In this document: in pieces, positions 17,757-27,362 of the stretch
How positions within the stretch are numbered: position 1 is the first letter of the stretch
How the letters are laid out: each line of letters starts with the position of its first letter
Origin: Galbibacter pacificus
GTDB lineage: Bacteria; Bacteroidota; Bacteroidia; Flavobacteriales; Flavobacteriaceae
DNA: 64,000 nt
NCBI RefSeq assembly: GCF_029603155.1
Contig: NZ_JAPMUA010000006.1
Coordinates: 62,001 to 126,000, forward strand
Direction: 5' to 3'
Notes under the pieces: model-generated
What the model was told of the DNA's origin: nothing
What the model saw: only the letters and a program-made list of their open reading frames with translations
The model's database searches: none
Program-made: the position numbers and the translations under genes

Positions 17757-20700
17757 TTAGATAGAAATATTAACACCAACATTCAATACTTTGTTCTGCG
17801 GATATTGTAAACCGTTATCATCTACAACCTCCGGATCGATTCCAAATTCTTTTAAGTTATCGAAAGAGAAATAGTTATACGCATTTACATACAACCTTAA
17901 TTTCTGCAACTTTAACTTATCCAGTACTACTTGTGGCATGGAATATCCTAGCTCCATGGTTCTAATTCTAAATGAGGTGATGTTATGTAGCCAGAAAGTA
18001 GAATTCCAATTATTACTATGGCTACCATTGTTATAGCGAAGACCTGGATATTTTCCCGGAATCCATTCGCTATTTGGATCGAATGGGTCTTCGCGGTGCC
18101 ATCTATCCAAAAATATTTCATTAAGTGCTCCTTCGTTTTGATAGGGTTTTCTCCCTTCCCAGTTTTGGTTCCAAGAATATCCTGAAGCACCTGAAAAATC
18201 GGCTGTAAAATCAAATCCTTTATAAGCTAACGACAAACTCAAACCATAATTTATCAAGGGTTGAGTATTATTGTACCCAATAGGGGTTTCGTCATACCAA
18301 TCTATTTTGCCATCTCCATTAATATCTTCATAAATTAAATCGCCGGGATTCATTGTAATGTTTCCACGACCGTCAATATCTACTGGATAATTATCAATTT
18401 GTTCCTGCGATTCAAATTGACCTATCTGTGTATATCCCCAAAATAAATTGTTGTATCTCCCTTCAGAAGAGTTTCTATATTCATCGTACGAATTTCCAAA
18501 ACGTGGTTTGTAACTTTCTAAGAATTTCGTTTTGGTATACGATACATTCCCCGAAACCATAATGTTTAAGTCACCAATATTTCCATAATAAGACAACATA
18601 AATTCCGAACCGTAAACAGCATCACTATTTACATTTTCGTCAGGCAAAGCATAGCCCAGCTCATTTGGCACCAATACATCATATTTCCTTCCTCTTAAGC
18701 CACTGCGCTCTCTGTAAAAATAATCGAAAGAACCGGTTAATTTACCATCGAACAAACCAAAATCTACACCAATATCGGTGATTTCACTTTCAAACCAAGA
18801 AATATTATCAATGGGTTGTCCTTTATCCCTACTTGGTATAATGGCTTCCCCGTCTATAATTACCGGAGTACCATCATTTGGATCGTACTCATATCCTGTA
18901 AGATAATCATATGGCCCTATGTATCTTGGATCGTCTGCATTAATTCCAAGATTAATATTATCATCTCCTAAAACTCCATAAGAAGCACGTATTTTAAAAT
19001 CGCTTAAAATGGATTCTTCACCCAACCAATTCTTCATAAAAGGTTCTTCGGTAATACGCCATCCACCGGAAATAGAAGGAAATATACCAACACGCTTATT
19101 GGGTGCAAACTTCCAAGATGCATCTCTACGGATGGAAGAATTGATATAATATTTGTCCTTGTAATTGTATGTAAAGTTCCCTACGTAACCAATTCTTGCT
19201 TCTTCATATTCACTATCGTCATAGGTATCCATGTCTGGAAAGTAGATTAATGGCAATACGTTGGTTTTTGGTACCGAGTGCACCCATTGTGTTTGCTCAT
19301 TAATATCGATACGCTCTACCAAGAACATAGCAGTCAAGGTATGTTCATCATTAATTACTTTTTTATAGCTCAACGATCCCTGAAATACGTTTTGTATTTT
19401 TTTATGGGTTCTACGCTCCCTCCATGGGTTGGTACTTCCTCCTGTAACACTATAGGTATCGTTAGCTGGGTCGTATGTATAAGCTTCGTAAGTATACTCA
19501 TGCCCATTCATTACCTGATCTGCAATGTAATATGAATACATCCCTTTTGCTTTTAACCCTGGAATAAACCCGAAATCGTATTCAGCACTGAAGTTATTTT
19601 GAAGTACTCTCCAAGTAGTTTGGCTATATCCTCCAACTTCAAAATTATGTAATCCCCAGTTGGTTTCATTATGACCAATATCGTTTAAATATTCAGGATT
19701 GTCGTTTGCATAGGGACGCTCAAAAGGTCTGTTTCTAAGAATTGCAAACCGTGGCAACCAATAGTCGTCTGTACCTGGAATCCCTGGGTTTTTTCGTTCT
19801 TCAATCCTACCATTAATTTGAACCCCTACCTTTAAATTATCAGTAATTTGTGCATCTACGTTACTCTGAACGTTGGTTCTATCAAAAGTAAATTCATCTC
19901 CAAAAACAGCTTCCTGATTTAATTTTGTAAAAGATAAATAGTAATTAATTTTTTCGGATCCGCCGGTGGCATTGATGTTAATGTTTGAAACTGGGGCGTT
20001 TTTCTTTACAATAAAATCCCTCCAGTTAAACGACTGATAACCATATTCTTCCCCAATCCTGTATTTTTCGAGTTCTTCGGGAGTAATCGATGTAGACCCA
20101 AATTCGTTCACCTCTGCCTCGGCCTTCCCTAACATCCATTCATAAGAATCGTTTACGGCCTCTGGAAAACGTGTCCAATTTTGCCACCCAGTGTAAGCAT
20201 CTATATTTACGGTGCTCCTACTTCCCTTTTTACCTTTTTTGGTAGTTACTACTACCACACCGTTGGCGGCACGGGAACCATAAATTGCCGCAGAACCATC
20301 TTTTAACACCGAGATACTTTCGATATCATTGGGCGACAAGTTATTAAACTGTCCCGCATCTTGCTGTACCCCATCAATAACATACAGAGGATTTCCCATA
20401 TTACGGATTTGAATATTGGCAGAAGCTCCAGGACGTCCATCGGGCATTCTAAAACTTACCCCGGGCAATTTACCGGCTAACCCAGTACTTACGGTACTCC
20501 CTGCATGTACTTTTTCAATATCACTACTTGTTATGGATGAAATTGCTGCTGTTAAATCCTTTTTTTCTTGTGTTGAATACCCAACAACAATTACTTCGTC
20601 TAAAGCTTCAACATCTTCCAGCAATTGAACATTGATGGTTGTACGGCCATCAACTGAAACTTCATGTGATTTAAACCCGATTGAACTATAAACCAATGTA

Positions 20701-20930
20701 GCATCTGGACTTGCCGTTATTGTATAGTTTCCATCAAAATCGGTGGTTGCTCCATTTCCACTCGCTCCTTTAACGAGTACTGTAACATAAGGAATGGGTA
20801 CTCCATCATCTTTTCCGGTAACGGTACCGCTAATCGTTACCTGATCCTGCCCGTATGAGTATAAACTCACCAAACCGCAAAATAGCGTCAGGATCATTTG
20901 TTTAATTAGTTTTTTAGAGTTTGTTTTCAT
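17757..20930 (-). CDS. susC: SusC/RagA TonB-dependent outer-membrane transporter
   Basis: Energy-coupled importer of glycan fragments across the outer membrane. It has 1057 residues: signal peptide ending SLYSYGQ near 28, an N-terminal carboxypeptidase-regulatory-like domain (about 31-115; VTISGTVTGKDDG, DFDGNYTI), a TonB-box-like DEVIVVGYSTQEK near 115, a plug domain with VLKDGSAAIYGSRAANGV, and a 22-strand barrel ending VLNVGVNISI. It heads the block SusC, SusD, DUF3823. The upstream 808-bp gap carries candidate operator repeats. The signal domain used with anti-sigma systems is not seen, which suits control by the hybrid sensor instead. Confidence 0.97.
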   Translation of the reverse strand: MKTNSKKLIKQMILTLFCGLVSLYSYGQDQVTISGTVTGKDDGVPIPYVTVLVKGASGNGATTDFDGNYTITASPDATLVYSSIGFKSHEVSVDGRTTINVQLLEDVEALDEVIVVGYSTQEKKDLTAAISSITSSDIEKVHAGSTVSTGLAGKLPGVSFRMPDGRPGASANIQIRNMGNPLYVIDGVQQDAGQFNNLSPNDIESISVLKDGSAAIYGSRAANGVVVVTTKKGKKGSRSTVNIDAYTGWQNWTRFPEAVNDSYEWMLGKAEAEVNEFGSTSITPEELEKYRIGEEYGYQSFNWRDFIVKKNAPVSNININATGGSEKINYYLSFTKLNQEAVFGDEFTFDRTNVQSNVDAQITDNLKVGVQINGRIEERKNPGIPGTDDYWLPRFAILRNRPFERPYANDNPEYLNDIGHNETNWGLHNFEVGGYSQTTWRVLQNNFSAEYDFGFIPGLKAKGMYSYYIADQVMNGHEYTYEAYTYDPANDTYSVTGGSTNPWRERRTHKKIQNVFQGSLSYKKVINDEHTLTAMFLVERIDINEQTQWVHSVPKTNVLPLIYFPDMDTYDDSEYEEARIGYVGNFTYNYKDKYYINSSIRRDASWKFAPNKRVGIFPSISGGWRITEEPFMKNWLGEESILSDFKIRASYGVLGDDNINLGINADDPRYIGPYDYLTGYEYDPNDGTPVIIDGEAIIPSRDKGQPIDNISWFESEITDIGVDFGLFDGKLTGSFDYFYRERSGLRGRKYDVLVPNELGYALPDENVNSDAVYGSEFMLSYYGNIGDLNIMVSGNVSYTKTKFLESYKPRFGNSYDEYRNSSEGRYNNLFWGYTQIGQFESQEQIDNYPVDIDGRGNITMNPGDLIYEDINGDGKIDWYDETPIGYNNTQPLINYGLSLSLAYKGFDFTADFSGASGYSWNQNWEGRKPYQNEGALNEIFLDRWHREDPFDPNSEWIPGKYPGLRYNNGSHSNNWNSTFWLHNITSFRIRTMELGYSMPQVVLDKLKLQKLRLYVNAYNYFSFDNLKEFGIDPEVVDDNGLQYPQNKVLNVGVNISI

Positions 20931-21243
20931 TGAATTTCATTTTTTTGAAACATTTTGTTTTTAGTTAGCATTTCATTCAAATCAGTTTTACATTTTTTTA
21001 ACAAAATCGTTTAAATAAAAGTAAAAAACACCTTAATAAAATTTTGTAAAAAAATAAAGGTCGATTATAGATTAGACAATGAGTTAGGGTTTAAATTGTC
21101 AAATACTAAAAATTATCTTCCTTTTTTTGCTGATTTGATTATTTCAAAATACCATAATATATATGTGACTCACCCGTTTGTTTTGTTTCAATCTTTCGTA
21201 CAAACTGTTCAAATTCTAATTTTACGTTAAAAAATGGATAGGA

Positions 21244-21276
21244 ATAAGACATTATGCATAGGTATGAAACATAATG
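21244..21276. promoter_or_regulatory. Candidate sensor operator, direct repeat pair 2 (SusC)
   Basis: ATAAGACATTATG at 21244-21256 and ATGAAACATAATG at 21264-21276, 20 bp apart. This is the same 13-bp word, spacing and orientation as the pair before the GH43/sensor genes. It lies 314 bp upstream of SusC. Confidence 0.5.
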
Positions 21277-21642
21277 AATAGTTGTTTGTTTGATAAATAT
21301 TTATGTTTTCTATTGCCTAAAATGCATTTTTTTTATAAAAACAGACCTTATCCTCGACGTTGAAATAATAATCGTATCAAAATCCTTTCAGCTTACGGAT
21401 AAAACATAAGCAACAGATGGTAATTGTTGCCTATGCAGAATGGAAAAAATTAGGGTTAACCCGATAGGCTTTCATATTTAAAACATGCATATGTCAAGCT
21501 CCCTTCATTAAAAGTACATATACAATATACCTCTAGATAAAAATGGAAAATTCGTTATACAACACTTTTTGACAAGCTCATTTTTTATACTGAGCAGCAC
21601 CTGCAACCGGTTATTTAAATTAGTTCCTTGTTTATAAACAAA

Positions 21643-21670
21643 AAAGGCTTCCGGTTTCCCGAAAGCCTTT
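21643..21670 (-). terminator. Terminator of the GH2 gene
   Basis: Stem of 8 bp plus 3 bp with one internal mismatch (21643-21654 with 21659-21670), followed on the minus strand by a T run. It lies about 70 bp after the GH2 stop and separates that gene from SusC. Confidence 0.75.
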
Positions 21671-21738
21671 GCCAAAATCCATGAGATTTGACTAGCTGAA
21701 AATAATTACAATTAAACTAACTATATGAAAAAATAATA

Positions 21739-23571
21739 TTATTCATTAATGCTGTTTATTACTTCTTGGTTTACATCATGTACCTTTTTAAAGTCCATTT
21801 TATCCACCTTTCTGTCGTAGGTCATAAATCCGTTTACCTCACCTTCAACATCGGTGGTTTGTGTATAAACAGCTGCGGAAAAACCGGTTTTTACAAAGCC
21901 CTTTAATTTGTTGGCATACTTAACATACTCCTTAGTGGTCTCGTTTGAGTTCTTGAACTTTACATACCCCCAATTGTTATCTGTTTTCCAAAGGTGGCCT
22001 TCAAGGGGCAGGCCAATCCCGCCATATTCCCCTAAAACGGTTACGCGGTTGGCATCGTACAAGTACATATCTGGACCAGGGTAATTGTGCAAATCCAAGA
22101 TATCGCCGGTCTGGAAATGGTTTCCGCCACTCGCTGAATTTATAAGCCTTGACGGATCGTAACTTTGGGTCCATTCGGTAATTTCAACCGTTTTAAATTG
22201 CCCCCAAGCCTCGTTAAAAGGTACCCAAACCACAATACTTGGATATGAATACAGATAATCAATAATTTCTTTCCATTCTTTGCGGTAGATCTGTTCAGAT
22301 TTATTGCTTCGCTTCAATTCGGTTCCGTCAAAATATTTTTTGTTTTGCCATATCGGAGCGGCATCACCGCTTGGCATGTCCTGCCAAACCAAAATACCAA
22401 GCTCGTCGCAATGCGTATACCAACGTGCTGGCTCGACCTTTACGTGCTTACGTATCATGTTGAAGCCTAATTCTTTGGTCTTTACAATGTCGTATTTCAA
22501 CGCCTCGTCAGTTGGTGCGGTATACAAGCCATCGGGCCACCAGCCTTGGTCCAAAGGTCCAAACTGGAAATAATCTTTATTGTTCAATTGCATCCTTACG
22601 ATTCCGTTCTCGTCTCTTTTTTTGGAAATTTTGCGCATTGCAAAATAGCTTTCTACTTCATCGGTGATAGCCCCGTTGCTTAACAGCTTAACGGTCATTC
22701 TATACAAAAATGGCGCCTCGGGCGACCACAATTTTTGGTTTTCAACATATATATCAAAAGCTTCAGCAGCATTGGCCTTGGTAACAGACAGCACTTTATC
22801 GCCATCTTTTACGGTAACCTCGATGACATCTCCATATGTGGCATTAGTCAAAACGGGTTTGATGGACACCGTGCTCTCATCGATATTTGGAGTAATCTTT
22901 AGTTCTTTTATACTTTTATCGGCAACGGGTTCTATCCATACCGTCTGCCAGATCCCCGTAACAGGCGTGTACCAGATACCTTCTGGTTTTTTTACTTGCT
23001 TTCCTCGTGGTTGCGGTCCATCGCTGGTTGGGTCCCAAACCTTGATTTTCAATTTTTGGTCGCCGCTCTGCAAAAACGGGGTTATGTTGAACGAAAACGG
23101 TGTATATCCTCCAGTATGGGAACCTATTTTTATACCGTTAAGCCAAATATCTGTTTTCCAGTCAACGGCCCCAAAATGAAGCAATATATTTTTACCGTTC
23201 CAGTTATCTGGCACCGTAAAAGAAGTTTCGTACCATAATTCTTTAGATGCGCCCACTTCTTTCATTACCCCCGAAAGGCTGGATTCTATGGCAAAAGGGA
23301 CTAAAATTTTCCCATCGGCTTTTTTTGGGGCTCCCTTTCCGGCATCTTGAATGGCATAATCCCACAAACCGTTAAGGTTTTTCCACTCTTTACGTTCCAT
23401 TATCGGGCGCGGATATTCGTTCAATACGTTTTCGGTATCAATCTGGTTGGCCCATTCTGTTTTAATTTTATTTCCGGCGGGCTTCCATTGTTGTGCAAAC
23501 ATTGCTGCGCTTCCTAACAATGCGGCGCCAATTAAAAAGCGGTTCTTTTTTCGTTTTAGTTGATTAATCAT
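21739..23571 (-). CDS. GH2 family exo-beta-glycosidase
   Basis: A 610-residue exported GH2 enzyme. The start at 23571 (MINQLKRKK) gives a signal peptide ending SAAMFAQ at about 26; an ATG at 23619 is also in frame. Domains: jelly-roll sugar-binding domain (about 55-215, with WYETSFTVP and GAVDWKTDIWLNG), an immunoglobulin-like domain (about 216-315), and a TIM barrel in which Glu454 (VPFNEAWG) is the acid/base and Glu515 (VLGEYGGIG) the nucleophile. It is shorter than LacZ-type enzymes and ends with the barrel. Beta-galactosidase, beta-mannosidase, beta-glucuronidase and alpha-arabinosidase all occur in GH2; the substrate cannot be chosen by eye. It has its own terminator and a candidate operator upstream. 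Confidence 0.9.
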   Translation of the reverse strand: MINQLKRKKNRFLIGAALLGSAAMFAQQWKPAGNKIKTEWANQIDTENVLNEYPRPIMERKEWKNLNGLWDYAIQDAGKGAPKKADGKILVPFAIESSLSGVMKEVGASKELWYETSFTVPDNWNGKNILLHFGAVDWKTDIWLNGIKIGSHTGGYTPFSFNITPFLQSGDQKLKIKVWDPTSDGPQPRGKQVKKPEGIWYTPVTGIWQTVWIEPVADKSIKELKITPNIDESTVSIKPVLTNATYGDVIEVTVKDGDKVLSVTKANAAEAFDIYVENQKLWSPEAPFLYRMTVKLLSNGAITDEVESYFAMRKISKKRDENGIVRMQLNNKDYFQFGPLDQGWWPDGLYTAPTDEALKYDIVKTKELGFNMIRKHVKVEPARWYTHCDELGILVWQDMPSGDAAPIWQNKKYFDGTELKRSNKSEQIYRKEWKEIIDYLYSYPSIVVWVPFNEAWGQFKTVEITEWTQSYDPSRLINSASGGNHFQTGDILDLHNYPGPDMYLYDANRVTVLGEYGGIGLPLEGHLWKTDNNWGYVKFKNSNETTKEYVKYANKLKGFVKTGFSAAVYTQTTDVEGEVNGFMTYDRKVDKMDFKKVHDVNQEVINSINE

Positions 23572-23889
23572 TATAATATAAAGGGTTAAAATATAGTTGT
23601 TAAAAAATTTTGTTCTCAATCATCATTCTACATTTTTTTATTGTGATTTTTATTAACCTCAATCAAAAAAACTTAATAATTTGCCATTTGTCCTGTTGAA
23701 TGTTCTCAATTATTCAATAAAAACCCATTGAAAATGACAAATCATCGAAACCAAAGAGAGTGAATTTTAATTATTTTGAATATGCCATTTGTTTCATTAT
23801 TTCGTTTTAATCATTCACAATGCGTTAAAAGCGCACAGATTGTATGTTAAATGAAACATTATGCACACAATAAAAACAAAATGATGGCT
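23572..23889. other. Control region upstream of GH2
   Basis: About 320 bp, AT-rich, between the end of the second GH127-type gene and GH2. It contains the repeat pair at 23851-23883 and an inverted partial copy CCATTTGTTTCAT at 23785-23797. No terminator was recognised for the upstream operon. Confidence 0.55.
23851..23883. promoter_or_regulatory. Candidate sensor operator, direct repeat pair 3 (GH2)
   Basis: ATGAAACATTATG at 23851-23863 and TAAAAACAAAATG at 23871-23883, again 20 bp apart. The first copy matches the word before SusC except at one position; the second matches in its last ten bases. It lies about 280 bp upstream of the GH2 start. Confidence 0.45.
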
Positions 23890-26013
23890 TTAGTTTTTTA
23901 CGGAATACACGGGAAATTCGGTAATTCTTAAGGTTGTACATCCGTAGGGAATTAAAACAATGGGAGCTAATTTATCTTTTGGCCGTGCAGGTGCTCCCCA
24001 AAAGCCGGGGATAACCGCAACCCCGTTAACCGCTTTCCAGTTGTCGACCTGAACACCGTTTAATTCCAGTTGAATAGGCGCATTTTCAATATTCCAAGGA
24101 TATACTTCATGCGTCCAATTTTTTTCAACTATTTTAATATTTTCCGAAGGGTTTTCAATAACGGTATTCAACAATGCCATGTTCCAATTGGTCTTGGGAT
24201 ACACTTCTGTAAAAGTTCCAAAGTGGTCTCCTCTGTTTTTTTCCGCAAGGCGATGGTCTATTTTTAATGAATACACCAATGGTCCCCTTTCAACTGTTTT
24301 TGTAAACTGGTACCAAGTAGAAATTTTAAGTTCCATGGGGAGTTTTAAGGTAATTTCGTCGCCGTTATTCCACTTCCTCTCCAAAACTACTATTTGGTTC
24401 TCTACGGAAAATTTAACTTCCCTGCCATTTATAAGAATAGAAGGCGTTTTTGCCCATTCCGGTATTCTAAGGTGAAAAGGAAAAAAGGCTTCTTTTGAAA
24501 GCTTCATTTTAAAATGTACGGTTTCCCTGAACGGATAGCCTGTTTTTTCTTCCATTTGAAGCAGGACGCCATTAGCCACTTTCATGGTAACTTCGCTGGG
24601 CGCATATTGCAAGGCCGCTATCCCACCGTTTTTGGTTGCATAAAACAGATTTTGAACAAATTTAGGCCACGACTGATGCATATTGGTCGTGCAACAAGGA
24701 TACCCGGTGGTTGTACCGTATACAAAATCGGTATGTTGATGGTTATTGGATTCAAACGAAGTACCCAATTTATCGCTTAACTCAATTTGATTGGCTGCCT
24801 GAAAATATTGCCTCGACATATAATCGTCTGAAGCCTGTGTGGGCAATGCATTGTATGTTATCCGCTCCAATTGGTCTGCAAATTCCATATCGCCGGTAAT
24901 CTTCAGCATGGTTTCCAACGAAAACATTTCTTCTGAAATGGCACAAAACTCGATTCCCTGCACCGGATTATTACCGTGCAAGGGCTCGTCTCCACCATAC
25001 ATTCCTTGCGGCTGACCGTGATATTTTTTTATATCGGCAAAGGCCTTTTTTACCGCTTTTAGGTGATCTTGATTTAAATCGGCCTGATAAGCTACCACTG
25101 GCTCTTTTATTCCTTGAGCCAGATTAACGGTATGGATACCTCCTATTTTTGATATGGTAAGGTTCTCTATTTCGGTTGTATCAAACGGGTATCTTTTCAT
25201 CTGCCCATAATACCAAGGGTTTGAAGGGTCGTTATTATTTTCCGTATTCAAAAAAACTTCCGTCCACGGAAAAGTTTGTTCCTGAATAATTTTACCCAAA
25301 TCCAGTAAAAACTTATCCCCGGTAATATTATAAAACCAATATACCACCTGAAGATTGTCGCCTCCCCGCCTGTTGCCCCAAAAAGAAAGATAATCGAGCG
25401 GTCTTTTTGGCAATTCTTGCAGTTGATACTTAAAATATTTGGTCAAGGCCGTAATTACCCTTTTATCTTCCGTGGCGTTGTAGTATTGCTGGAGAATTTT
25501 AAGCATCACCATTTTTGGCCACCAATCCATTCTATTGCCCCGTTGCAAACCTGGTTCGTATACAGGTTTTCCTTTAAATGGCACAGGTCCCAAGTACCCA
25601 TTTTCGGCTTGATTGTTAAGCGTCCATTCAACCCACGGCCGTACTTTTTCCTTTAATTTTTCATCGTTAAGAATATAGGCCAATGGCAATAAGCCATCAA
25701 TCCAATAAGGGCCCCTTTCCCAACCGTCGCCATCGCCACCCAACCAACCGTTACGTTTTCCTACAACATCTCCATAAATGGAATCCAGGTTTCCCGTCAT
25801 TCCGTTTGCCATACGCTGCAACTGGTCTTCAAGCCATGCTTTTGGTTTTATGGCGCCAAGGGGTAATTCCAGATAAGGATTTTCTTTCAGCGGAGCCTTA
25901 TTTTGAAGGTATAAAGCAAGTGTGCTCCTTTCTGTTTTTTTATCAGAAGTAGTTTCATTGGTATTGCAACCAAAAAACAACAATGCTGAAAAAAAGGCTA
26001 AAAGAACTCTCAT
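23890..26013 (-). CDS. Second GH127/GH146-type beta-L-arabinofuranosidase, lipoprotein
   Basis: A 707-residue paralogue of the enzyme at 3398-5455, clearly diverged from it. Lipobox Cys16 (LFFGC). The metal-thiolate site is complete: Glu355 and Cys357 in GIEFCAI, and Cys440-Cys441 in GYPCCTTNMHQSW. It differs by an extra loop near 285-310 (TENNNDPSNPWYYG) and a C-terminal segment with FWGAPARPKDK. It is the last gene of the operon GH125, GH92, ROK, MFS and follows the permease by 11 bp. Its place with alpha-mannosidases rather than with GH43 suggests another linkage or another step; other DUF1680 families are possible. Confidence 0.86.
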   Translation of the reverse strand: MRVLLAFFSALLFFGCNTNETTSDKKTERSTLALYLQNKAPLKENPYLELPLGAIKPKAWLEDQLQRMANGMTGNLDSIYGDVVGKRNGWLGGDGDGWERGPYWIDGLLPLAYILNDEKLKEKVRPWVEWTLNNQAENGYLGPVPFKGKPVYEPGLQRGNRMDWWPKMVMLKILQQYYNATEDKRVITALTKYFKYQLQELPKRPLDYLSFWGNRRGGDNLQVVYWFYNITGDKFLLDLGKIIQEQTFPWTEVFLNTENNNDPSNPWYYGQMKRYPFDTTEIENLTISKIGGIHTVNLAQGIKEPVVAYQADLNQDHLKAVKKAFADIKKYHGQPQGMYGGDEPLHGNNPVQGIEFCAISEEMFSLETMLKITGDMEFADQLERITYNALPTQASDDYMSRQYFQAANQIELSDKLGTSFESNNHQHTDFVYGTTTGYPCCTTNMHQSWPKFVQNLFYATKNGGIAALQYAPSEVTMKVANGVLLQMEEKTGYPFRETVHFKMKLSKEAFFPFHLRIPEWAKTPSILINGREVKFSVENQIVVLERKWNNGDEITLKLPMELKISTWYQFTKTVERGPLVYSLKIDHRLAEKNRGDHFGTFTEVYPKTNWNMALLNTVIENPSENIKIVEKNWTHEVYPWNIENAPIQLELNGVQVDNWKAVNGVAVIPGFWGAPARPKDKLAPIVLIPYGCTTLRITEFPVYSVKN

Positions 26014-26024
26014 GCATTTGGTTA

Positions 26025-27347
26025 TTAAGATGCTTTTTCGGCTGAAAATTTATTGCGGTAAACTGCCGTTGCATATAAGGCAACCATTAAAAAGCAAATT
26101 GCCGGCAAAACAAACGAAAAATTAATTTCGGATATGCCCAGTATTTTAATATCGCTTACGCCGGCTCCGCCCAAATCGATCAATATGCCCTGTAATTGTG
26201 GCAATAATGCTCCTCCAACAATGGCCATAACAAGACCGGCAGCACCAATCTTAGAATCTTCTTCAGAAAGCCCGTCAAGGGCAATTCCATAAATCGTGGG
26301 GAACATAATAGAAAGAAAGGCCGATATCATCACCAAAAAGTAAAGTCCAATTTCATTTTGAACAAACATGGTACCCAAGCAGCAAATAATACCAAAAAGG
26401 GCAAAGTAAAACAACAGTTTGGAAGAACTCATAAATTTCAATAAATAAGTTCCAATAGCCCTTCCGATGGTAAAAAGAAAGAAAGCCGCTAATTGATAAT
26501 TGGCTGCCGTTTCTGATGAAACCCCAATTCCTTCAGCATATTGATAAATATAGGTCCAGCACATAATTTGTGCGCCCATGTACATTACCAAGGCCAAAAC
26601 CCCATAAACGTACCTTTTATTTTTAAAAAGGCTGGAGAAAGTTTTGGACAAGCTTGGAATGCCCTCTTCATCTCTAACCTGTGGCATTTTGTTAAGGAGT
26701 ATCATTACCAGTACTGCCAAAACAACAATTCCTAAAATTACATAAGGATCACGGATTACCATTAAATCGGAGGTTCTTATCAATGTCTTTTTTGCTTCGG
26801 CCAGAGCACTGTAATTTTCGTAATCATCCGATTGAAGCTTTTCCAGTACAAAAAACTTGGCCACCAACAATCCCAGGACCAATCCTACGGGATTAAATGC
26901 CTGCGCTAAATTAAGCCTTCGGATGGCCGTTTTGCTATTGCCCATTGAAAGAATATACGGATTGGCCGTAGTCTCCAAAAATGCCAGTCCGAAAGTAAGC
27001 ACGTACAAGCCAAGGCAGAAGAACCAAAACTGTTGGGTTGTAGCCGCCGGATAGAAAAGTAATGCGCCAACAGCATACAAAGTCAGCCCGATTATAATTC
27101 CGCTTTTGTAGGAGAATTTCCTAACAAAGAGTGCCGCTGGCAAAGCCATGCAAAAATAGCCCCCATAAAACGCCATTTGCACCCAGGCTGCCTGTGAGTT
27201 GGTTAACTCCAACACCTTTTTAAATGCCTGAACCATTGGATCTGTAACGGCATTGGCAAACCCCCATAATGCAAATAAAGAGGTGATTAAAACAAATGGA
27301 AGCAATATTTTTTTTGAAACTAATGGTGTTGTATCGTTTGTATTCAT
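26025..27347 (-). CDS. MFS sugar permease (FucP/GluP-like)
   Basis: A 440-residue inner-membrane transporter of the major facilitator superfamily with about twelve hydrophobic segments, similar in layout to the fucose and glucose/galactose proton symporters of Bacteroidota. Landmarks: LLPFVLITSLFALWGFANA at 14-32 (helix 1 with the family-typical ALWGFANAVTDPM), the charged YKSGIIIG after helix 2, and FLETTANPYILSMG in helix 4-5. It lies between the ROK kinase (15 bp) and the GH127-type gene, so it most likely imports the monosaccharide that the kinase then phosphorylates, mannose being the obvious candidate from GH92 and GH125. Confidence 0.9.
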   Translation of the reverse strand: MNTNDTTPLVSKKILLPFVLITSLFALWGFANAVTDPMVQAFKKVLELTNSQAAWVQMAFYGGYFCMALPAALFVRKFSYKSGIIIGLTLYAVGALLFYPAATTQQFWFFCLGLYVLTFGLAFLETTANPYILSMGNSKTAIRRLNLAQAFNPVGLVLGLLVAKFFVLEKLQSDDYENYSALAEAKKTLIRTSDLMVIRDPYVILGIVVLAVLVMILLNKMPQVRDEEGIPSLSKTFSSLFKNKRYVYGVLALVMYMGAQIMCWTYIYQYAEGIGVSSETAANYQLAAFFLFTIGRAIGTYLLKFMSSSKLLFYFALFGIICCLGTMFVQNEIGLYFLVMISAFLSIMFPTIYGIALDGLSEEDSKIGAAGLVMAIVGGALLPQLQGILIDLGGAGVSDIKILGISEINFSFVLPAICFLMVALYATAVYRNKFSAEKAS

Positions 27348-27362
27348 GGTATCAGGATGGTT

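Larger units (their letters stand above)
20931..21738. other. Long non-coding leader/control region of SusC
   Basis: About 800 bp with no convincing gene. It contains a direct repeat pair at 21244-21276, a further partial copy ATAAAACATAAGC at 21399-21411, an inverted repeat (CATTATGCATAGG at 21250-21262 with CCTATGCAGAATG at 21430-21442) and the terminator of the GH2 gene at 21643-21670. A -7-like element, TAGAATTTG on the minus strand (21210-21218), would give a leader of nearly 300 nt. Confidence 0.6.
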
